Positions 8,202-17,903 of a stretch of DNA of 64,000 bases are shown here, piece by piece. Position 1 is the first letter of the stretch. Every line of letters starts with the position of its first letter. The stretch is taken from the NCBI RefSeq assembly GCF_028736115.1, contig NZ_CP117877.1:4092001-4156000 (forward strand). Direction: 5' to 3'. Position numbers and translations under genes: made by a program. This DNA comes from Mucilaginibacter sp. KACC 22063 (lineage in GTDB: Bacteria > Bacteroidota > Bacteroidia > Sphingobacteriales > Sphingobacteriaceae). Under the pieces are notes generated by a model. That model saw only the letters and a program-made list of their open reading frames with translations, ran no database searches and was not told the DNA's origin.

Positions 8202-8624
8202 ATGGATTCCCTTCACATCGAACAAATAACCCCCGAGCTTACGTGGCGCTTGCGACGTAACGAGCTTTATCCAAACGAAACGCTGCCAGCTATGGAAATG
8301 GAGGAAGACCAGCATGGCATCCACTTCGGTGGTTTTATGGATAATAAACTGGTTGCTGTTGTATCCTTATTTCAAAACGGAACAGATTTTCAGTTCCGAA
8401 AGTTTGCCGTAGCCGCCGACATGCAAGGCAAAGGCATCGGCCGCGACTTATTGCAATATATCATTGATTTTGCAAAAGCAGAAGGTGGTACACGCATCTG
8501 GTGCAATGCCCGCGATTCAGCAGTAGGGTTTTATCAAAAATCCGGCTTTAATTCTACCGGTGAGTTATTCGAGCGCAAGGGCGTAAATTATGAGATCATG
8601 GAAAAGATGTTATCCAAGATATAA
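8202..8624 (+). CDS. GNAT-family N-acetyltransferase
   Basis: A 140-residue single-domain acetyltransferase using acetyl-CoA. The acetyl-CoA pyrophosphate loop MQGKGIGRDLL (about residues 74-84) follows the beta-strand FRKFAVAA. The C-terminal part has the usual NARDSAVGFYQKSGF motif. The substrate cannot be inferred; the nearest family label would be ElaA/YjcF-like, held loosely. Its ATG lies four bases after the broken DUF559 frame, so it may once have been expressed together with it, or the cassette landed in its upstream region. A dispersed repeat follows the stop codon. Confidence 0.88.
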   Translation: MDSLHIEQITPELTWRLRRNELYPNETLPAMEMEEDQHGIHFGGFMDNKLVAVVSLFQNGTDFQFRKFAVAADMQGKGIGRDLLQYIIDFAKAEGGTRIWCNARDSAVGFYQKSGFNSTGELFERKGVNYEIMEKMLSKI

Positions 8625-8630
8625 ACTCAA

Positions 8631-8667
8631 AGCCCCTCTCTTCAGGAGAGGGGTTCGGGGTGAGGCT
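8631..8667. repeat. Interspersed repeat with hairpin
   Basis: AGCCCCTCTC ... GGTGAGGCT; the inner arms CCCCTCTC and GAGAGGGG pair around five bases. The reverse complement has the same ends as 3642-3697. There is no T run, so a terminator role is doubtful. Confidence 0.65.
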
Positions 8668-8759
8668 ACTTCCTCCTCACACATCCTTTAAAATAACCCT
8701 AACACTGCATCAACTATTTGATAACTTTAGGGTTTATATGGCATTATCAACTGCTTTGC

Positions 8760-8767
8760 TATATTTG
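8760..8767 (+). promoter_or_regulatory. -7 promoter element of the M42 peptidase gene
   Basis: TATATTTG, exact Bacteroidota consensus, 41 bases before the ATG. Confidence 0.5.
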
Positions 8768-8808
8768 TCTATCTGCAATAGCAGCAATGTTATACGCGTT
8801 ATACTACT

Positions 8809-9924
8809 ATGTCTGAAAAAACACCTGATAAAAAACAGCACGTACCTGTTGTAAACGAAACTTCCTTAGCATTTTTAGAAAGATATATTAATAATCCTTC
8901 GCCAACCGGTTTTGAATGGAAAGGCCAGCAAATGTGGCTGGACTATATCAAACCATATATTGACGAATATTATGTCGACAATTATGGCACAACCGTTGGT
9001 ATCATTAATCCGCAGGCCGAATACAAGGTGGTAATTGAAGCACATGCCGATGAAATCTCATGGTATGTGAATTACATTACCAGCGATGGCTTGATCTATG
9101 TGATCCGCAATGGTGGCTCCGACCATCAGATCGCACCTTCTAAACGTGTAAATATTCACACCGACAAAGGCATTGTAAAGGCAGTTTTCGGCTGGCCTGC
9201 AATACACACCCGTTTAGGCGGCGAAAAAGAAGAAGCCCCTACCCTTAAAAATATCTTCCTGGATTGCGGTTGTACTTCTAAAGAAGAGGTTGAAAAACTG
9301 GGCATCCACGTGGGTAGCGTTATTACTTACGAGGATGAATTTATGGTACTTAACGACCGCTATTATGTAGGCCGTGCGCTGGATAACCGTGTAGGTGGTT
9401 TCATGATTGCCGAAGTTGCCCGTTTACTTAAAGAAAACAACAAGCAATTGCCTTTCGGCCTGTATATCGTAAATGCCGTACAGGAAGAAATTGGTTTGCG
9501 CGGTGCCGAAATGATTGCACATCACATTAAACCTAATGTGGCCATTATCACTGACGTAACGCACGACACCCAAACCCCTATGATTAACAAAATTGTTCAG
9601 GGCGATTTAGCATGCGGACGCGGGCCGGTAGTTTCTTACGCACCTGCGGTACAAAACAACCTGAATAAATTACTGATTGACACTGCACAAAAAGCAGATA
9701 TTCCGTTCCAGCGCCAGGCATCGTCACGTTCAACTGGTACAGATACGGATGCATTTGCCTACTCAAATGATGGTGTGCCATCTGCTTTGATATCTTTGCC
9801 TTTGCGATACATGCATACTACTGTTGAGATGATACATAAAGAAGATGTAGACAATGTGATCCGTTTGATTTATGAATCGCTGCTGAGTATCGAGGCAGGA
9901 CAGAATTTTAAGTATTTCAATTAA
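8809..9924 (+). CDS. M42-family metallo-aminopeptidase
   Basis: A cytoplasmic di-metal aminopeptidase of the glutamyl aminopeptidase/FrvX family. These usually form large tetrahedral oligomers that trim peptides released by proteases. At 371 residues it has the usual length. Metal ligands and catalytic residues can be placed: His79 and Asp81 in EAHADEIS, Asp192 in RALDNRVGG, the catalytic Glu226-Glu227 in VQEEIGLRG, Asp249 in ITDVTHD, and a histidine in RYMHTTVEM near the end. There is no signal peptide. It has its own promoter and is followed, 57 bases later, by a nucleotidyltransferase gene. Confidence 0.92.
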   Translation: MSEKTPDKKQHVPVVNETSLAFLERYINNPSPTGFEWKGQQMWLDYIKPYIDEYYVDNYGTTVGIINPQAEYKVVIEAHADEISWYVNYITSDGLIYVIRNGGSDHQIAPSKRVNIHTDKGIVKAVFGWPAIHTRLGGEKEEAPTLKNIFLDCGCTSKEEVEKLGIHVGSVITYEDEFMVLNDRYYVGRALDNRVGGFMIAEVARLLKENNKQLPFGLYIVNAVQEEIGLRGAEMIAHHIKPNVAIITDVTHDTQTPMINKIVQGDLACGRGPVVSYAPAVQNNLNKLLIDTAQKADIPFQRQASSRSTGTDTDAFAYSNDGVPSALISLPLRYMHTTVEMIHKEDVDNVIRLIYESLLSIEAGQNFKYFN

Positions 9925-9981
9925 CAACCGAACATCACTCAAAAAAAATTCGTTAAAAAATAAAAGCCCAGCTTTATAACA

Positions 9982-10881
9982 ATGAAACCAACATTATTAA
10001 TATTAGCCGCCGGAATGGCAAGCCGTTATGGCAGCATGAAACAAGTAGATGGTTTTGGCCCAAACGGCGAAACCATTATCGATTACTCTATTTACGATGC
10101 CATTAAAGCAGGCTTCGGCAAAATCAGCTTTATCATTCGCGAAGAATTTCAGGATAACTTTAAAGCTATTTTTGAACCTAAGCTGCAGGGTCGTATAGAA
10201 ACCGATTACGTATTTCAAAGCTATGACCTTAAACCTTTCGGTATCGACGAAGAAGTAGAGCGTGCTAAGCCATGGGGTACTGCACATGCTGTATTAGCTG
10301 CCCGCAACCAGATCCATGAGCCTTTCTGCGTAATCAATGCAGACGATTATTATGGTTATGACGCCTTTGAAAAAATGGCTAAGTTTTTAACTACCGAAGT
10401 TGCTGACGATAAATATTCGCTTATCGGTTACCAGATCGGTAAAACACTTTCAGATTACGGCTCGGTATCCCGCGGCGTTTGTAAAGTGAACGAAGAAGGC
10501 AACATGGTTGAGATCAACGAGCGTACACAGGTTTACTTTAAAGGCGACGGCATTGTTTACGAAGAAGGTGGTGTAGAAACTCCGCTAACTGAAGATACCC
10601 GCGTTTCTATGAACTTCTGGGGCTTTACTCCTGCCGTATTTGAGCAAAGCCTGCCCATGTTCCAACGCTTTGTTGAGGCTAACAAAAACAATCCTAAAGC
10701 AGAGTTCTTTATTCCGCTTGTGGCCGACGAATTAATTAAATCTGGCAAAGCATCTTTCAAAGTGATCCCAACTTCATCAAAATGGTTTGGCGTTACTTAC
10801 AAAGAGGATAAACCGATTGTACAAAAAAGCATTGCTGATCTTGTAGCAAACGGTACTTATCCAGAAAAACTTTGGGACTAA
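9982..10881 (+). CDS. NDP-sugar pyrophosphorylase-like nucleotidyltransferase
   Basis: Predicted to join a sugar phosphate to a nucleotide (GalU/RmlA fold), supplying activated sugar for envelope glycans. The signature loop LAAGMASRYGSMKQ is at the N-terminus and the metal-binding NADDYYG at residues 119-125, with GTAHAVLAA between them. At 299 residues it matches the family of stand-alone nucleotidyltransferases in Bacteroidota; the nucleotide and the sugar are not known. A terminator and a dispersed repeat follow. The next gene, an alpha-glucosidase, could share carbohydrate physiology but is transcribed separately. Confidence 0.85.
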   Translation: MKPTLLILAAGMASRYGSMKQVDGFGPNGETIIDYSIYDAIKAGFGKISFIIREEFQDNFKAIFEPKLQGRIETDYVFQSYDLKPFGIDEEVERAKPWGTAHAVLAARNQIHEPFCVINADDYYGYDAFEKMAKFLTTEVADDKYSLIGYQIGKTLSDYGSVSRGVCKVNEEGNMVEINERTQVYFKGDGIVYEEGGVETPLTEDTRVSMNFWGFTPAVFEQSLPMFQRFVEANKNNPKAEFFIPLVADELIKSGKASFKVIPTSSKWFGVTYKEDKPIVQKSIADLVANGTYPEKLWD

Positions 10882-10892
10882 AAAATTAGCCT

Positions 10893-10966
10893 GTCATGCT
10901 GAACCCAGTTCAGCATCCCACATGCAAATCTTAACTTATGAGATCCCGAAACAAGTTCGGGATGAC
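10893..10966. repeat. Bipartite two-hairpin repeat (GTCAT ... ATGAC), copy 1
   Basis: Starts GTCATGCTGAAC and ends GTTCGGGATGAC. It holds two small hairpins, TGCTGAAC/GTTCAGCA and ATCCCGAA/TTCGGGAT, 26 bases apart. Copy 2 at 57843-57919 has the same layout. Confidence 0.75.
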
Positions 10967-10982
10967 GTAAGCCTACTCATAC

Positions 10983-11008
10983 AATCCCTGCCCTTAAAGG
11001 CGGGGATT
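10983..11008 (+). terminator. Terminator of the nucleotidyltransferase gene
   Basis: Arms AATCCCTGCC and GGCGGGGATT with one mismatch, followed by TTTATTT. Confidence 0.65.
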
Positions 11009-11066
11009 TTTATTTATAAAAACGTTATCCAATTTCAGCCGTTCTTTTATTGCTAACATAAAAGAT

Positions 11067-13331
11067 ATGCAGTTTGAGATATTAGGAAATACCGAAAGCG
11101 TAAGCAAGCAAAATAACCAGCTGATTATAAAAACCGCCGAAGCTATAGCGCGGGTATGGGTCTATAGCCCTACGGTGGTCAGGGTTAATATTTCTAAAAA
11201 CTTTAATACCGCAGACGAATCGTTCGCTGTAATTCAAAAGCCGGAGAATGAGTTTAGCATTGAAGAATCAGGTTCGGAAATAAAGGTGCGAACCGATGCT
11301 TTGGAGCTACGCATCCAAAAATCGTCATTAAGGTTTAGTTTCTATACGGCCGATGGAAAAGAGCTAAGCCGGGACGATGAACGCTTCGGTGTTAACTGGC
11401 AGGGCAGCCGTGTGATTAATTATCGTAAGCTTTATCCTGACGAGAAATTCATTGGCCTCGGTGAAAAAACCGGTGACCTGAACCGTCGCGGCAGTTCATA
11501 CGTAAACTGGAACAGCGATGTACCATTGCATGGCATTACATCAGATCCGCTTTATGAAACCTTCCCGTTCTTTATTGGCATCCATAGCGGATTGACCTAC
11601 GGATTATTCCTTGATAACACCCATAAAACTTATTTTGATTTTGGTGCCACTACCGATAACCAGATGAGCTGGTTTGGCGCTGATGATGGTGATATTAACT
11701 ATTATTTTTTCGGTGCGCAAAGCGTAGCAGAAATCATCAAAGATTATACATGGCTAACTGGCCGAATGGAAATGCCGCCAATGTGGAGCCTCGGTTACCA
11801 GCAATGCCGCTGGAGTTATATGAGCGCACAGGAGATACTGGATATTGCCCAAACCTTCCGCGACCATAACATACCGGCCGATGTAATGTATTGCGACATT
11901 GACTATATGGACGGTTTCAAGATATTCACCTGGAATAACGAGACCTTTCCCGATCCGAAGTCGTTCATCGATAAACTTAAATCAATGGGCTTCCGCCTGG
12001 TTACCATAGTTGACCCTGGCATTAAGGTAGAACAAGGCTATAAACAATACGACGAAGGCGTAGCTAAAGGCTATTTTGCCACCTATCCTAACGGCGAAAA
12101 CTATGTAGGCGAAGTATGGCCAGGCCGCTGCCATTTTCCAGATTTTTTCCGAGAAGATGTACGCAAGTGGTGGGGCGAGTCGTTCACCGCACTTACAGAC
12201 CCGGGTGTAGAAGGTTTTTGGAACGACATGAACGAACCTGCAGCCTGGGGACAAAACATCCCGTGGATGGTGAAGTTTGGCGACAAATTTATGCCCGAGG
12301 TGCGTAATGTGTACGGCATGGAAATGGCACGCGCCACTTATGATGGCACTAAGAAAATATCAGGCCGCAGGCCGTTTGTGTTAACACGTGCAGCCTATTC
12401 CGGTACGCAGCGCTATTCAGCCGTCTGGACGGGTGATAATTCGGCTTACGATGCTCATATGCTTTTAGGGCAGCGCATGGTAAATGCGCTGGGCATTACA
12501 GGTATGTCAATGGTGGGTGTTGATATTGGCGGCTTTACCGGCGACCCTACTCCTGAACTGATGGTACGCTGGAATTCGTTAGGTGTATATATCCCTATGT
12601 TCCGCAACCATGCCATGAAAGGCATGAAAATGCGCGAGCCGTGGCGTTTCGGCGAAGACAACGAGCAGATCATGAGAAAGGACATAGAATGGCGTTACCG
12701 CTTGTTACCTTATCTGTATTCCAGCTTTTACCAATCGCATACTACAGGGCTTCCGGTAAGCCGCACATTAGCTATTGAATACACCTTTGATGATACTGTT
12801 TATAATGACTCGTACCAAAACCAGTTTATGTTTGGCGATAGCTTGTTGATTTGCCCGGTCATCAGTACCGAAAGTAGTGTTTATGCTTACCTGCCAAAAG
12901 GTGAATGGTACCGCTTAGGATCAGACGAAAAATATGAAGGTGGCAAAGATCACCAAGTTGATGCGCCACTGGGTAATCTACCAGTATTTGTAAAAGCCGG
13001 TGGCATATTGCCTCTGCAAAGTATCATTCAGTATACCGATGAAAAAACTGATGGCATTTTAGAGGTAAATGTTTGGAACGGCAGCGAGCCGAACACATTT
13101 GTTTATTATGAAGATGACGGCTCGTCATACGATTATGAGAAGGGCAGCTATCACAAGCGCACGATCACATTTGACCCGTACACCAGGCAAATCATTTTCT
13201 CAGCAGCAGAAGGCTCCTATTCATCAAAATTTGAGCAGATAAAACTTGTCCTGCATGGTTTTGGCAGTGAAGCTAAGGTGCAGGAACATTTAATTGATTA
13301 CAGTAATCAGGAAATTGAGATTGATTATTAA
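11067..13331 (+). CDS. Glycoside hydrolase family 31 alpha-glucosidase
   Basis: Hydrolyses terminal alpha-linked glucose or xylose with retention of configuration. The nucleophile is Asp387 in GFWNDMNEPAAW and the likely acid/base is Asp457 in WTGDNSAYDAHM, both in a central TIM barrel that also shows YCDIDYMDG. The N-terminal 230 residues are the galactose-mutarotase-like domain and the C-terminal part is beta-rich. There is no signal peptide, so a cytoplasmic role in breaking down oligosaccharides is likely. It converges on dnaK across a two-way terminator. Confidence 0.93.
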   Translation: MQFEILGNTESVSKQNNQLIIKTAEAIARVWVYSPTVVRVNISKNFNTADESFAVIQKPENEFSIEESGSEIKVRTDALELRIQKSSLRFSFYTADGKELSRDDERFGVNWQGSRVINYRKLYPDEKFIGLGEKTGDLNRRGSSYVNWNSDVPLHGITSDPLYETFPFFIGIHSGLTYGLFLDNTHKTYFDFGATTDNQMSWFGADDGDINYYFFGAQSVAEIIKDYTWLTGRMEMPPMWSLGYQQCRWSYMSAQEILDIAQTFRDHNIPADVMYCDIDYMDGFKIFTWNNETFPDPKSFIDKLKSMGFRLVTIVDPGIKVEQGYKQYDEGVAKGYFATYPNGENYVGEVWPGRCHFPDFFREDVRKWWGESFTALTDPGVEGFWNDMNEPAAWGQNIPWMVKFGDKFMPEVRNVYGMEMARATYDGTKKISGRRPFVLTRAAYSGTQRYSAVWTGDNSAYDAHMLLGQRMVNALGITGMSMVGVDIGGFTGDPTPELMVRWNSLGVYIPMFRNHAMKGMKMREPWRFGEDNEQIMRKDIEWRYRLLPYLYSSFYQSHTTGLPVSRTLAIEYTFDDTVYNDSYQNQFMFGDSLLICPVISTESSVYAYLPKGEWYRLGSDEKYEGGKDHQVDAPLGNLPVFVKAGGILPLQSIIQYTDEKTDGILEVNVWNGSEPNTFVYYEDDGSSYDYEKGSYHKRTITFDPYTRQIIFSAAEGSYSSKFEQIKLVLHGFGSEAKVQEHLIDYSNQEIEIDY

Positions 13332-13368
13332 TCGCTCTTGTTATCTAACTTCAATAATATCATAAAGC

Positions 13369-13402
13369 AAAACGCCCCGCCGGAAACCGGCAGGGCGTTT
13401 TA
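13369..13402. terminator. Bidirectional terminator between the GH31 gene and dnaK
   Basis: AAAACGCCC..GCCGG / CCGGC..GGGCGTTTT hairpin, A-rich on one side and T-rich on the other, between convergent genes. Confidence 0.85.
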
Positions 13403-13418
13403 CATATATATTGGGTTA

Positions 13419-15323
13419 TTATTTTACTTCTTCGAAGTCAACATCAGTTACGGTGTCTGCTCCGTTTTGAGGCTCGCCGCCTTGTTGAGCGTCAGGGCCT
13501 GGTTGTGCTTGCTGACCATCGGCAGTTGCTTTGTACATCTCTTCAGATGCTGCAGCCCATGCGTTGTTAAGCTCGGTTTGTGCAGCTTCGATATCAGAGA
13601 AGTTTTTAGCAGCATAAGCATCTTTCAGTTTTTGCAATGATGATTCGATAGGTGCTTTTTTGTCAGCAGAAATCTTGTCACCATATTCTTTCAGTTGCTT
13701 TTCTGTCGAGAAGATCAAAGCATCAGCAGCGTTAAGTTTTTCAACTTCTTCTTTTGCTTTTTTATCTGCCTCAGCATTTGCTTCAGCTTCATCTTTCATC
13801 TTCTTGATCTCCGCATCAGTTAAGCCTGAAGAAGCTTCGATACGGATCTTTTGCTCTTTACCGGTTGCTTTATCTTTAGCAGATACGTGCAGGATACCAT
13901 TAGCATCAATATCAAAAGTTACTTCGATCTGAGGTACACCACGTGGCGCTGGCGGAATGCTGTCCAGGTGGAAGCGGCCTAAAGTACGGTTCTGTGCAGC
14001 CATTGGGCGTTCACCTTGTAAAATATGGATCTCTACAGATGGCTGGTTGTCAGACGCAGTTGAGAACACTTCTGATTTTTTGCTTGGGATAGTAGTGTTA
14101 GCTTCGATCAGCTTGGTCATTACACCACCCATAGTTTCAATACCTAATGAAAGCGGGGTAACGTCTAACAGTAACACATCCTTAACTTCACCGGTTAATA
14201 CACCACCTTGAATTGCAGCACCAATAGCCACAACCTCGTCAGGGTTTACACCTTTTGAAGGCGCTTTACCGAAGAATTTTTGTACTGCTTCCTGAATTGC
14301 AGGGATACGGGTTGAACCACCTACCAGGATGATCTCGTCGATATCTGATGTACTGTAACCTGCATTTTTAAGTGCGGTACGGCAAGGCTCAATAGTACGT
14401 TTAATCAAGCTGTCGGCTAATTGCTCAAATTTTGCACGGGTTAATGATTTAACCAAGTGCTTAGGCATACCGTCAGCAGCAGTAATATATGGCAGGTTGA
14501 TCTCACTTTGAGTAGTGCTTGAAAGCTCGATTTTAGCTTTCTCAGCAGCTTCTTTCAAACGTTGTAAAGCCATAGGGTCTTTACGCAGATCAATACCTTC
14601 GTCGTTTTTAAATTCGTCTGCCAACCAGTCGATAATTACCTGGTCAAAGTCGTCACCACCTAAGTGCGTATCACCGTCAGTTGATTTTACTTCGAACACG
14701 CCATCGCCAAGTTCAAGCACTGACACGTCATGCGTACCACCACCGCAGTCAAATACCACAATTTTCATGTCTTTGTGGGCTTTGTCAAGGCCATAAGCCA
14801 GGGCAGCAGCGGTAGGTTCGTTAATGATACGTTTTACAGTTAAGCCTGCAATTTCGCCTGCTTCTTTAGTGGCCTGGCGTTGTGCATCATTAAAGTAAGC
14901 TGGTACGGTAATAACCGCTTCAGTAACTTCAGTTCCTAAGAAATCCTCAGCAGTTTTCTTCATTTTCTGAAGGATCATTGCAGAAATTTCTTGCGGAGTA
15001 TATTTGCGGTCGCCGATCTCAACACGTGGTGTGTTGTTATCGCCTTTAACCACGTCATATGGTACGCGTTCAGCCTCTTTAGTAACCTCGTTAAACTGGT
15101 TACCCATGAAGCGTTTAATAGAGTAGATTGTTTTTTTAGGGTTAGTGATAGATTGGCGCTTAGCAGGGTCACCCACCTTACGTTCGCCGTTATCAACAAA
15201 AGCAACTACCGATGGGGTGGTGCGTTTACCCTCGCTGTTGGCAATAACTACAGGCTCGTTACCTTCCATTACAGCCACGCAGGAGTTTGTTGTTCCTAAG
15301 TCGATTCCAATGATTTTAGACAT
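13419..15323 (-). CDS. dnaK: Molecular chaperone DnaK (Hsp70)
   Basis: ATP-driven chaperone that binds exposed hydrophobic stretches, working with DnaJ and GrpE. At 634 residues it is full length: [16 protein letters not shown], the phosphate loop [19 protein letters not shown], and [13 protein letters not shown] in the ATPase domain. A substrate-binding domain and a helical lid follow, ending in a Gly/Gln/Pro-rich linker and the terminal DVDFEEVK, close to the EEVD-type tail. dnaJ and grpE are not adjacent. The upstream region contains a sigma-54-like sequence rather than the usual TAnnTTTG box, which would be unusual regulation for a heat-shock gene. Confidence 0.98.
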   Translation of the reverse strand: MSKIIGIDLGTTNSCVAVMEGNEPVVIANSEGKRTTPSVVAFVDNGERKVGDPAKRQSITNPKKTIYSIKRFMGNQFNEVTKEAERVPYDVVKGDNNTPRVEIGDRKYTPQEISAMILQKMKKTAEDFLGTEVTEAVITVPAYFNDAQRQATKEAGEIAGLTVKRIINEPTAAALAYGLDKAHKDMKIVVFDCGGGTHDVSVLELGDGVFEVKSTDGDTHLGGDDFDQVIIDWLADEFKNDEGIDLRKDPMALQRLKEAAEKAKIELSSTTQSEINLPYITAADGMPKHLVKSLTRAKFEQLADSLIKRTIEPCRTALKNAGYSTSDIDEIILVGGSTRIPAIQEAVQKFFGKAPSKGVNPDEVVAIGAAIQGGVLTGEVKDVLLLDVTPLSLGIETMGGVMTKLIEANTTIPSKKSEVFSTASDNQPSVEIHILQGERPMAAQNRTLGRFHLDSIPPAPRGVPQIEVTFDIDANGILHVSAKDKATGKEQKIRIEASSGLTDAEIKKMKDEAEANAEADKKAKEEVEKLNAADALIFSTEKQLKEYGDKISADKKAPIESSLQKLKDAYAAKNFSDIEAAQTELNNAWAAASEEMYKATADGQQAQPGPDAQQGGEPQNGADTVTDVDFEEVK

Positions 15324-15370
15324 ATGATTGATATTTTCCTTTATTATTAAATAAGTTCCTGCTCTTATTT

Positions 15371-15387
15371 AACAAGGGTTGTGCCAA
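15371..15387 (-). promoter_or_regulatory. Sigma-54-like (-24/-12) sequence upstream of dnaK
   Basis: On the minus strand TTGGCACAACCCTTGTT: the TGGCAC block, five bases, then TTGT. This matches the RpoN consensus TGGCAC-N5-TTGC at all but one key position. The predicted start of transcription would be about 40 bases before the ATG. Confidence 0.5.
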
Positions 15388-15500
15388 CTTAAAAATGGCA
15401 GAAAATAATTAACAGGAATGACATAAAGTGGGTTATATGTGTATAATAACATGCGTTTAGTCAGTACTAAATGAGATTACGGTGACAGGTTGACAGCATC

Positions 15501-16580
15501 CTACTGTTTTTGCATCTCTATCTTAAATACCTCTTTACCCATGTGACCGGAAAGAACTTTTGTTCCAGCCGCTTTGCCTGGCAGCAACTGTGCAGTCAGC
15601 GTATCATGCATGAACTCCGGCCAATGCCATATTACCTGGATCAGGTTATTGGATTTATTGTAAGTATAGTTCCCAATAAAACGGCGGCGGTAATCATTAT
15701 AATCCATAACAAAGTCATTATCATCTTTATCAATATAAATCCGGGTTAAGACACTGTCGCGGGATGATTTGGGCCGGGGAACCAAAGCATTATTTAATTT
15801 AAGCAATTTTACCGTATAACTGCCTGTATACTCAGGATAAAATAATGGCATTCGGTTGATGATAACAAGCGCAAACGGAATGACCACTATCGAAGCTCGG
15901 GCAACCGCTTTAGCCCACTGGTTTTTAAATATGAACACAGGCAGCGTACCCGGCTCTGCAAAGAAAAATTGCGACAAGCGATCATACTCAAGCAGCAGTA
16001 AGTAAACGCATGCAAGCGTAAGTAAGATGGTATAAATGCTTACCACAGGCCCAAAATCATAATAATAGTTAAGCAGAATGATGTTCAGTAAAATTGGCAG
16101 TAAAAAAATGGTTCCGAACAAACGTGTGCGACGAAATACAATTAGCAAGCCTGCTGCCATTTGTAATATAGCAATGATAACGGTGTAACTATAGTGTTTG
16201 CCAAAGAAAGCCCACATCAGTGTCGAGCCTTCTATCTCATTAAACGGAAGATCGAGCATGCCCAACGGCACCCGGAACTGTGCATGAAAAATCTTACCCA
16301 AACCGATATCAAACATATCCAACCCGATAAAATAACGGATAAGCGCTTCCCAAAATGCAAATTGCCGTTTGTTGATATCGCATGTGTATTTTGAATTTTG
16401 CCGCCACCTGAAAGCATACAAGATGCTAAGCAGTAAAAATGCCACGCCCACTGTAATAAACAGAATGTTAGGAATAAATGCTAAATACCGGCGCGATATG
16501 CGAATTGTTACAATTGCGCCAATAATGCCGGCAACAACACATGCTAATTGATTTTTGAAAAAAGTGCTTTGATAACTCAT
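15501..16580 (-). CDS. DoxX-like multi-pass membrane protein
   Basis: 359 residues with about eight hydrophobic helices in the first 260, then a soluble C-terminal domain. The central part (WEALIRYFIGLDMFDIGLGKIF, later LLIVFRRTRLFGTIFLLPILL) resembles DoxX/SURF4-type four-helix proteins. The C-terminal 95 residues are hydrophilic and would lie in cytoplasm or periplasm. The function is unknown. It lies 56 bases downstream of an AraC-type regulator gene in the same direction, so the two may be co-transcribed and functionally linked. Confidence 0.65.
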   Translation of the reverse strand: MSYQSTFFKNQLACVVAGIIGAIVTIRISRRYLAFIPNILFITVGVAFLLLSILYAFRWRQNSKYTCDINKRQFAFWEALIRYFIGLDMFDIGLGKIFHAQFRVPLGMLDLPFNEIEGSTLMWAFFGKHYSYTVIIAILQMAAGLLIVFRRTRLFGTIFLLPILLNIILLNYYYDFGPVVSIYTILLTLACVYLLLLEYDRLSQFFFAEPGTLPVFIFKNQWAKAVARASIVVIPFALVIINRMPLFYPEYTGSYTVKLLKLNNALVPRPKSSRDSVLTRIYIDKDDNDFVMDYNDYRRRFIGNYTYNKSNNLIQVIWHWPEFMHDTLTAQLLPGKAAGTKVLSGHMGKEVFKIEMQKQ

Positions 16581-16636
16581 ATTGGATTTCAGTTTTATCC
16601 AATATTATGTATATGAACAGGGCTTGTCGTTCGGTA

Positions 16637-17806
16637 TTATAAACCCGTACCGATTTGTTTTATAGTAAGCCGATCTGAAAGCGTAGCCGACTGTTTAATA
16701 TACTGGCTTGGCGACAAGCCGGTTGCTTTTTTAAAAGCAGTATTAAAAGTGGTTTTAGAGTTAAAACCTGCATGATATGCAATGCCTAAAATATTAAGAT
16801 GATTGTGTTTGCCAGACAGCATCAATTGTTTAGCCTCCTCTACCCGGTAGCCGTTTACGAACTGAAAAAAATTAACGCCGATCACCTCATTAAGCAGGTA
16901 AGACAGGTCATGTATAGAAAGGTCCATTGCTTGTGCTAACTGCGGAAGGTTTAGTTCGTTATCGAGATAGAACTTTTCGATCTGCATTAGTTGCTGCAGG
17001 CGTAACTTTAATTGCAACGCTTCCTCTGAAGTAAACCGGGTCTTAACGGTCCGGCTATTTTCATTCACTTCTTCAATAACCAATTGTATCCCCTCAATAT
17101 CGGCGCTTACGAAAGGATAAATCTCTTTTTGGGCAAGCGAATAGTAGATAATCAGCAAACTACCCGACAAATAAACCATCGGTGATAATAGTGGATGTAC
17201 ATAAATATGTAATGCCACATTGATAACGAATAGTATCACCATGGCGCCAATTGCATACATCATGTATTTTAACCAGTCGAGGCTTACAGGTTCAATATTT
17301 GAATTAATATGGCGAATATTTTTTTGATGACGATAAAGTATTAACAATGACAGAGCCCAATAGGCCAACAACTGAAACCGAGCGGTTAACCCGAAGAATG
17401 TAGCAACAAGTACGCCCATGCTGTGCGTTAACAACCAACTGTGCGTGCCTGGCAATAATATAGTGGGGGCCATATAAAGTACAAACAAGGCAAATGGCAA
17501 AAAACGCCATAGCTGCTTTACCTTAAAACTATTTCCTGGCGTGGTGAATTGTAAAACCGCAAGATATAATGCAGGTGCCATTGCAAACCTTGTCATCTCA
17601 CTGGCGCCTATTAAGCGGTAATGGCGCTCATGCCAGCCTGCTAAGAACAACATTTCATTCAACGCCATGCCGGCAACAGCCACATAAAATATACTAAGCC
17701 ATCTATTCCCAATCACATTTACTTTCAGCGGATTAAAAAAAGCAATAAAAGCCTGCAGGAAGAAGGTTACGCAGATAATACCGCAAATGACAGCTTGGAT
17801 AGGCAT
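16637..17806 (-). CDS. Membrane-anchored AraC-family transcription regulator
   Basis: 389 residues: an N-terminal membrane region with about seven hydrophobic helices (residues 1-230) and a C-terminal AraC-type DNA-binding domain. The two helix-turn-helix units are visible in LNLPQLAQAMDLSIHDLSYL and in LNILGIAYHAGFNSKTTFN, followed by the family signature KKATGLSPSQY. This layout implies sensing of a signal in or across the membrane. Target genes are unknown; the adjacent DoxX-like gene is the obvious candidate. Confidence 0.88.
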   Translation of the reverse strand: MPIQAVICGIICVTFFLQAFIAFFNPLKVNVIGNRWLSIFYVAVAGMALNEMLFLAGWHERHYRLIGASEMTRFAMAPALYLAVLQFTTPGNSFKVKQLWRFLPFALFVLYMAPTILLPGTHSWLLTHSMGVLVATFFGLTARFQLLAYWALSLLILYRHQKNIRHINSNIEPVSLDWLKYMMYAIGAMVILFVINVALHIYVHPLLSPMVYLSGSLLIIYYSLAQKEIYPFVSADIEGIQLVIEEVNENSRTVKTRFTSEEALQLKLRLQQLMQIEKFYLDNELNLPQLAQAMDLSIHDLSYLLNEVIGVNFFQFVNGYRVEEAKQLMLSGKHNHLNILGIAYHAGFNSKTTFNTAFKKATGLSPSQYIKQSATLSDRLTIKQIGTGL

Positions 17807-17850
17807 TTTATACAGATAAGCTTAAAGCTAATCAAATCATTTTAAAAAAT

Positions 17851-17882
17851 AAAAGCCCCGCTCAAAACTGAGCGGGGCTTTT
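17851..17882 (-). terminator. Terminator at the end of the ribosomal operon
   Basis: Arms AAAAGCCCCGCT and AGCGGGGCTTTT, 21 bases past the rplQ stop codon. Confidence 0.9.
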
Positions 17883-17903
17883 AACAGTATCGCGTAATTA
17901 CAA

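Noticed and set aside
8631-8667. Hairpin after the GNAT gene as a terminator
   Set aside because: No T run follows and the sequence recurs elsewhere as a dispersed repeat.
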